A stretch of 7,704 bases of DNA, taken from NCBI GenBank assembly GCA_017500625.1, contig JAFVYX010000062.1, forward strand, positions 1-7,704, read 5' to 3'. Origin of the DNA: Clostridia bacterium (lineage in GTDB: Bacteria; Bacillota_A; Clostridia; Oscillospirales; CAG-272). Shown piece by piece: positions 6,164 through 7,704 of the stretch. The position numbers and the translations under genes were made by a program. Each line of letters starts with the position of its first letter. Position 1 is the first letter of the stretch. Under the pieces are notes generated by a model. It was not told the DNA's origin, searched no databases, and saw only the letters and a list, made by a program, of their open reading frames with translations.

Positions 6164-7676
6164 TCTCAGTATCCCCATTTTTTCTTTTTTCAAGCGCGGC
6201 TTTGACGATCTCCCGCTCATCAAAATGTCGGATACCGTTTGCCGTGATATCGTAGGTCTCATGCCCCTTGCCGCAAAGCAGGACAATGTCGCCCGCTTCG
6301 GCGGTGAGGATCGCCTCCTCTATGGCGCGGCGTCGGCTTTTGATAACACGTACACGCTCGGGGTGCGCCATTCCCGCAAGAATGTCGTCTATGATGCACT
6401 TGGCGTCCTCGGTGCGGCAATTGTCCGAGGTGACGATGATGCGATCGGCCAGCTCCTCGGCGGTCTTGCCCATAGGCGCGCGTTTTTCTCTGTCACGGTC
6501 GCCTCCGCACCCGAAAACCAGCACGATCCTTTCATTTGTTTTGCGAAACCCCCGTACAGCGCCGAGCAGGGCGCGCAGGGCGGCCTCGGTATGGGCATAA
6601 TCAATGAATACGCAAAAATTCTCGCCACTCCCCAAGGGAACGCGCTCCATACGGCCCGGTACCCCAATTCTTTTGGCAAGGGCACCGGCCGCCGCTAAGG
6701 GGGAGATTCCCAGCTCTATGGCCGCCATCAGCGCCAAAAGGGTGTTCTGCACTGAAAACGCGCCGGGAAGCGTGGAGCGGACGCGCAGACGGATCCCGGG
6801 GCCCGCATAGGTGTAGGCGATCCCTGCGGTCCCCTTCAGCTCGATGTCGGTGGCTCTGTGATCGCTCTTTTTCATGACGCTCCCACGCCGTACCTCGCAG
6901 GTGGAGCGCGCGATCATCGGCTCGGCATAGTCGCTGTCGCAGTTGAAGATCCCCACCTCGCATTGACGGAATAGGATCGATTTTGCCTCCATATAGCTTT
7001 TCATATCGTTATGAAAATCCATATGCTCGGGAGAAAGATTGGTGAAGATCCCCACGCGGTAGGAGATCGGCGCCACCTTTTCCAGCATTAGAGCGTGCGA
7101 GGAGACCTCCATCACCACGTGCGTGACTCCCTCTTTCCGCATCAAGTCGAGCAGAGGATAAAGAATGTCGGGGTCGGGAGTTGTCATCGTGCGCAGGCGG
7201 CGGCCCGTATCCGCGCCCTCGGGCAGAGTATAGGTCTTTCCGTTATATAGGCATTCTGCCGTCCCGATCAGTCCTACGCGAAGTCCGGCATCTCGCAGGA
7301 TCGAATACAGCACGGTAGCCGTGGAGGTTTTTCCGTTGGTGCCCGTTACGCCGATCATCGTCATGCTCCGATGTGGCTCTCCGTAAAAGCGGCTGAAGGC
7401 CAGGGCCATCGCCCGCCGTGTGCTTTTTACGAAAAAGAGGGGGAGCGATATTGCCTCGGGGATCATCGCGTCCTTTTCCACAATGGCCGCGGCGGCGCCT
7501 CCCTTTTCCACAAGAGACAATAGCGTGTGGGAATCCAACCGGGCGCCTCGAAGGCAAATGAAGAGACACCCGGGGAAAAGCGCGCGTGTATCGGTAACCA
7601 CACGCCCAACCTCGATCAGCGCGGGATCGGAATTGCCCGTATATTCTCCCTCGTACAGGAGCTGCGATAGCTTCAT
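6153..7676 (-). CDS. murE: UDP-MurNAc-L-Ala-D-Glu:diamino-acid ligase (MurE), probably meso-DAP-adding
   Basis: MurE adds the third residue of the stem peptide to UDP-MurNAc-L-Ala-D-Glu in the cytoplasm, using ATP. The 507 residues are slightly above the usual size. VVTDTR (26-31) marks the N-terminal UDP-substrate domain. The ATPase domain has GVTGTNGKTST (109-119), TTPDP (165-169), MEVSSHAL (189-196), FTNLSPEHMDFH (211-222) and the Lys expected to be carbamylated in YMEAKSILF (K232). The C-terminal domain has IDYAHT (358-363), FGCGGDRDREKR (388-399) and GKGHETYD (469-476). The specificity motif reads DNCR (418-421): the Arg fits meso-DAP use, but Cys replaces the usual Pro. The start has GAGGTGG 4 nt upstream. 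TAATAA on the minus strand at 7700-7695 could be the stop of an upstream gene (an ftsI-type PBP would be usual), but only 28 nt are visible there. The end overlaps murF by 11 nt. Confidence 0.96.
   Translation of the reverse strand: MKLSQLLYEGEYTGNSDPALIEVGRVVTDTRALFPGCLFICLRGARLDSHTLLSLVEKGGAAAAIVEKDAMIPEAISLPLFFVKSTRRAMALAFSRFYGEPHRSMTMIGVTGTNGKTSTATVLYSILRDAGLRVGLIGTAECLYNGKTYTLPEGADTGRRLRTMTTPDPDILYPLLDLMRKEGVTHVVMEVSSHALMLEKVAPISYRVGIFTNLSPEHMDFHNDMKSYMEAKSILFRQCEVGIFNCDSDYAEPMIARSTCEVRRGSVMKKSDHRATDIELKGTAGIAYTYAGPGIRLRVRSTLPGAFSVQNTLLALMAAIELGISPLAAAGALAKRIGVPGRMERVPLGSGENFCVFIDYAHTEAALRALLGAVRGFRKTNERIVLVFGCGGDRDREKRAPMGKTAEELADRIIVTSDNCRTEDAKCIIDDILAGMAHPERVRVIKSRRRAIEEAILTAEAGDIVLLCGKGHETYDITANGIRHFDEREIVKAALEKRKNGDTENEN
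6172..6176 (-). promoter_or_regulatory. Ribosome binding site deciding the murF start
   Basis: On the minus strand GGGGA lies 8 nt before the ATG at 6163-6161, inside the last codons of murE. The next ATG upstream (6178-6176) is preceded only by an A-rich run with weak Shine-Dalgarno character, so the 6163 start is preferred. Confidence 0.55.
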
Positions 7677-7680
7677 AGGT

Positions 7681-7687
7681 CCACCTC
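7681..7687 (-). promoter_or_regulatory. Ribosome binding site of murE
   Basis: On the minus strand GAGGTGG stands 4 nt before the murE ATG (7676-7674). No promoter can be recognised in the few bases left to the window edge, so murE is probably read from upstream. Confidence 0.65.
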
Positions 7688-7704
7688 GTCTTTCTTATTA
7701 TTCC

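Noticed and set aside
6164..6286. Longer MurF starting inside murE (up to 41 extra residues)
   Set aside because: The extra part is murE coding sequence in another frame, and MurF homology begins near MRIELPF. The GGGGA site serves the 6163 ATG.
7474..7513. Short near-repeat of CCTTTTCCACAA
   Set aside because: It encodes two Val-Glu-Lys occurrences in MurE residues 56-68 and is too short and too close to be a meaningful DNA repeat.
7695..7700. TAATAA on the minus strand as the end of an upstream gene
   Set aside because: It may be a tandem stop of the preceding operon gene, but only four bases lie beyond it in the window, so no coding sequence can be shown.
1..7704. Mobile elements, CRISPR arrays, tRNA or rRNA genes, toxin-antitoxin or defence genes
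   Set aside because: No repeats of suitable length and spacing, no transposase or integrase motifs, and no RNA-gene signatures were seen. Almost all of the window is filled by six coherent coding genes.

Overview
The window holds most of a peptidoglycan-precursor and division (dcw) operon on the minus strand, facing a single unrecognised membrane-protein gene on the plus strand. The proteins look like those of a Gram-positive, Clostridia-type member of the Bacillota. This rests on the murE-murF-mraY-ftsW-murG order, motif variants I associate with Clostridia from memory (GGYVSWP in MurG, a HLSG loop in FtsW), and a MurE specificity loop with the Arg typical of meso-diaminopimelate use. The DNA is moderately GC-rich. 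Genus or species cannot be told from this sequence.

Layout. Positions 1-98 are an AT-rich leader with a plausible sigma-A-type promoter and a Shine-Dalgarno site. Positions 99-1466 (+) encode a 455-residue protein with two N-terminal membrane segments, a Pro/Ala/Val/Glu-rich linker ending in an acidic run, and a C-terminal alpha/beta-looking domain of unknown function. A symmetrical hairpin at 1471-1510 has A-tract and T-tract flanks, so it can stop transcription from both sides; it overlaps the last codons of murG. From there to the right edge everything is on the minus strand, read right to left: murE (7676-6153), murF (6163-4790), mraY (4774-3782), ftsW (3785-2631) and murG (2610-1489). 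Gaps are 15-20 nt or the genes overlap (murE/murF by 11 nt, mraY/ftsW by the ATGA arrangement), so this is very probably one transcript entering from beyond the right edge. No stretch over 300 bases lacks a gene.

How the genes work together. MurE adds the third residue (probably meso-DAP) to UDP-MurNAc-dipeptide. MurF adds D-Ala-D-Ala. MraY moves phospho-MurNAc-pentapeptide onto undecaprenyl phosphate to give lipid I, and MurG adds GlcNAc to give lipid II. FtsW, a SEDS glycosyltransferase, polymerises lipid II at the division septum. MurD, which makes the MurE substrate and usually lies between mraY and ftsW, is absent from that place, and the operon ends at murG without murC, murB or ftsQ.

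The five mur/fts genes are ordinary and confidently assigned. The one unexplained element is the plus-strand membrane protein. I see no CRISPR array, mobile element, tRNA, rRNA or defence-type system, and no clear evidence of a new multi-gene system.
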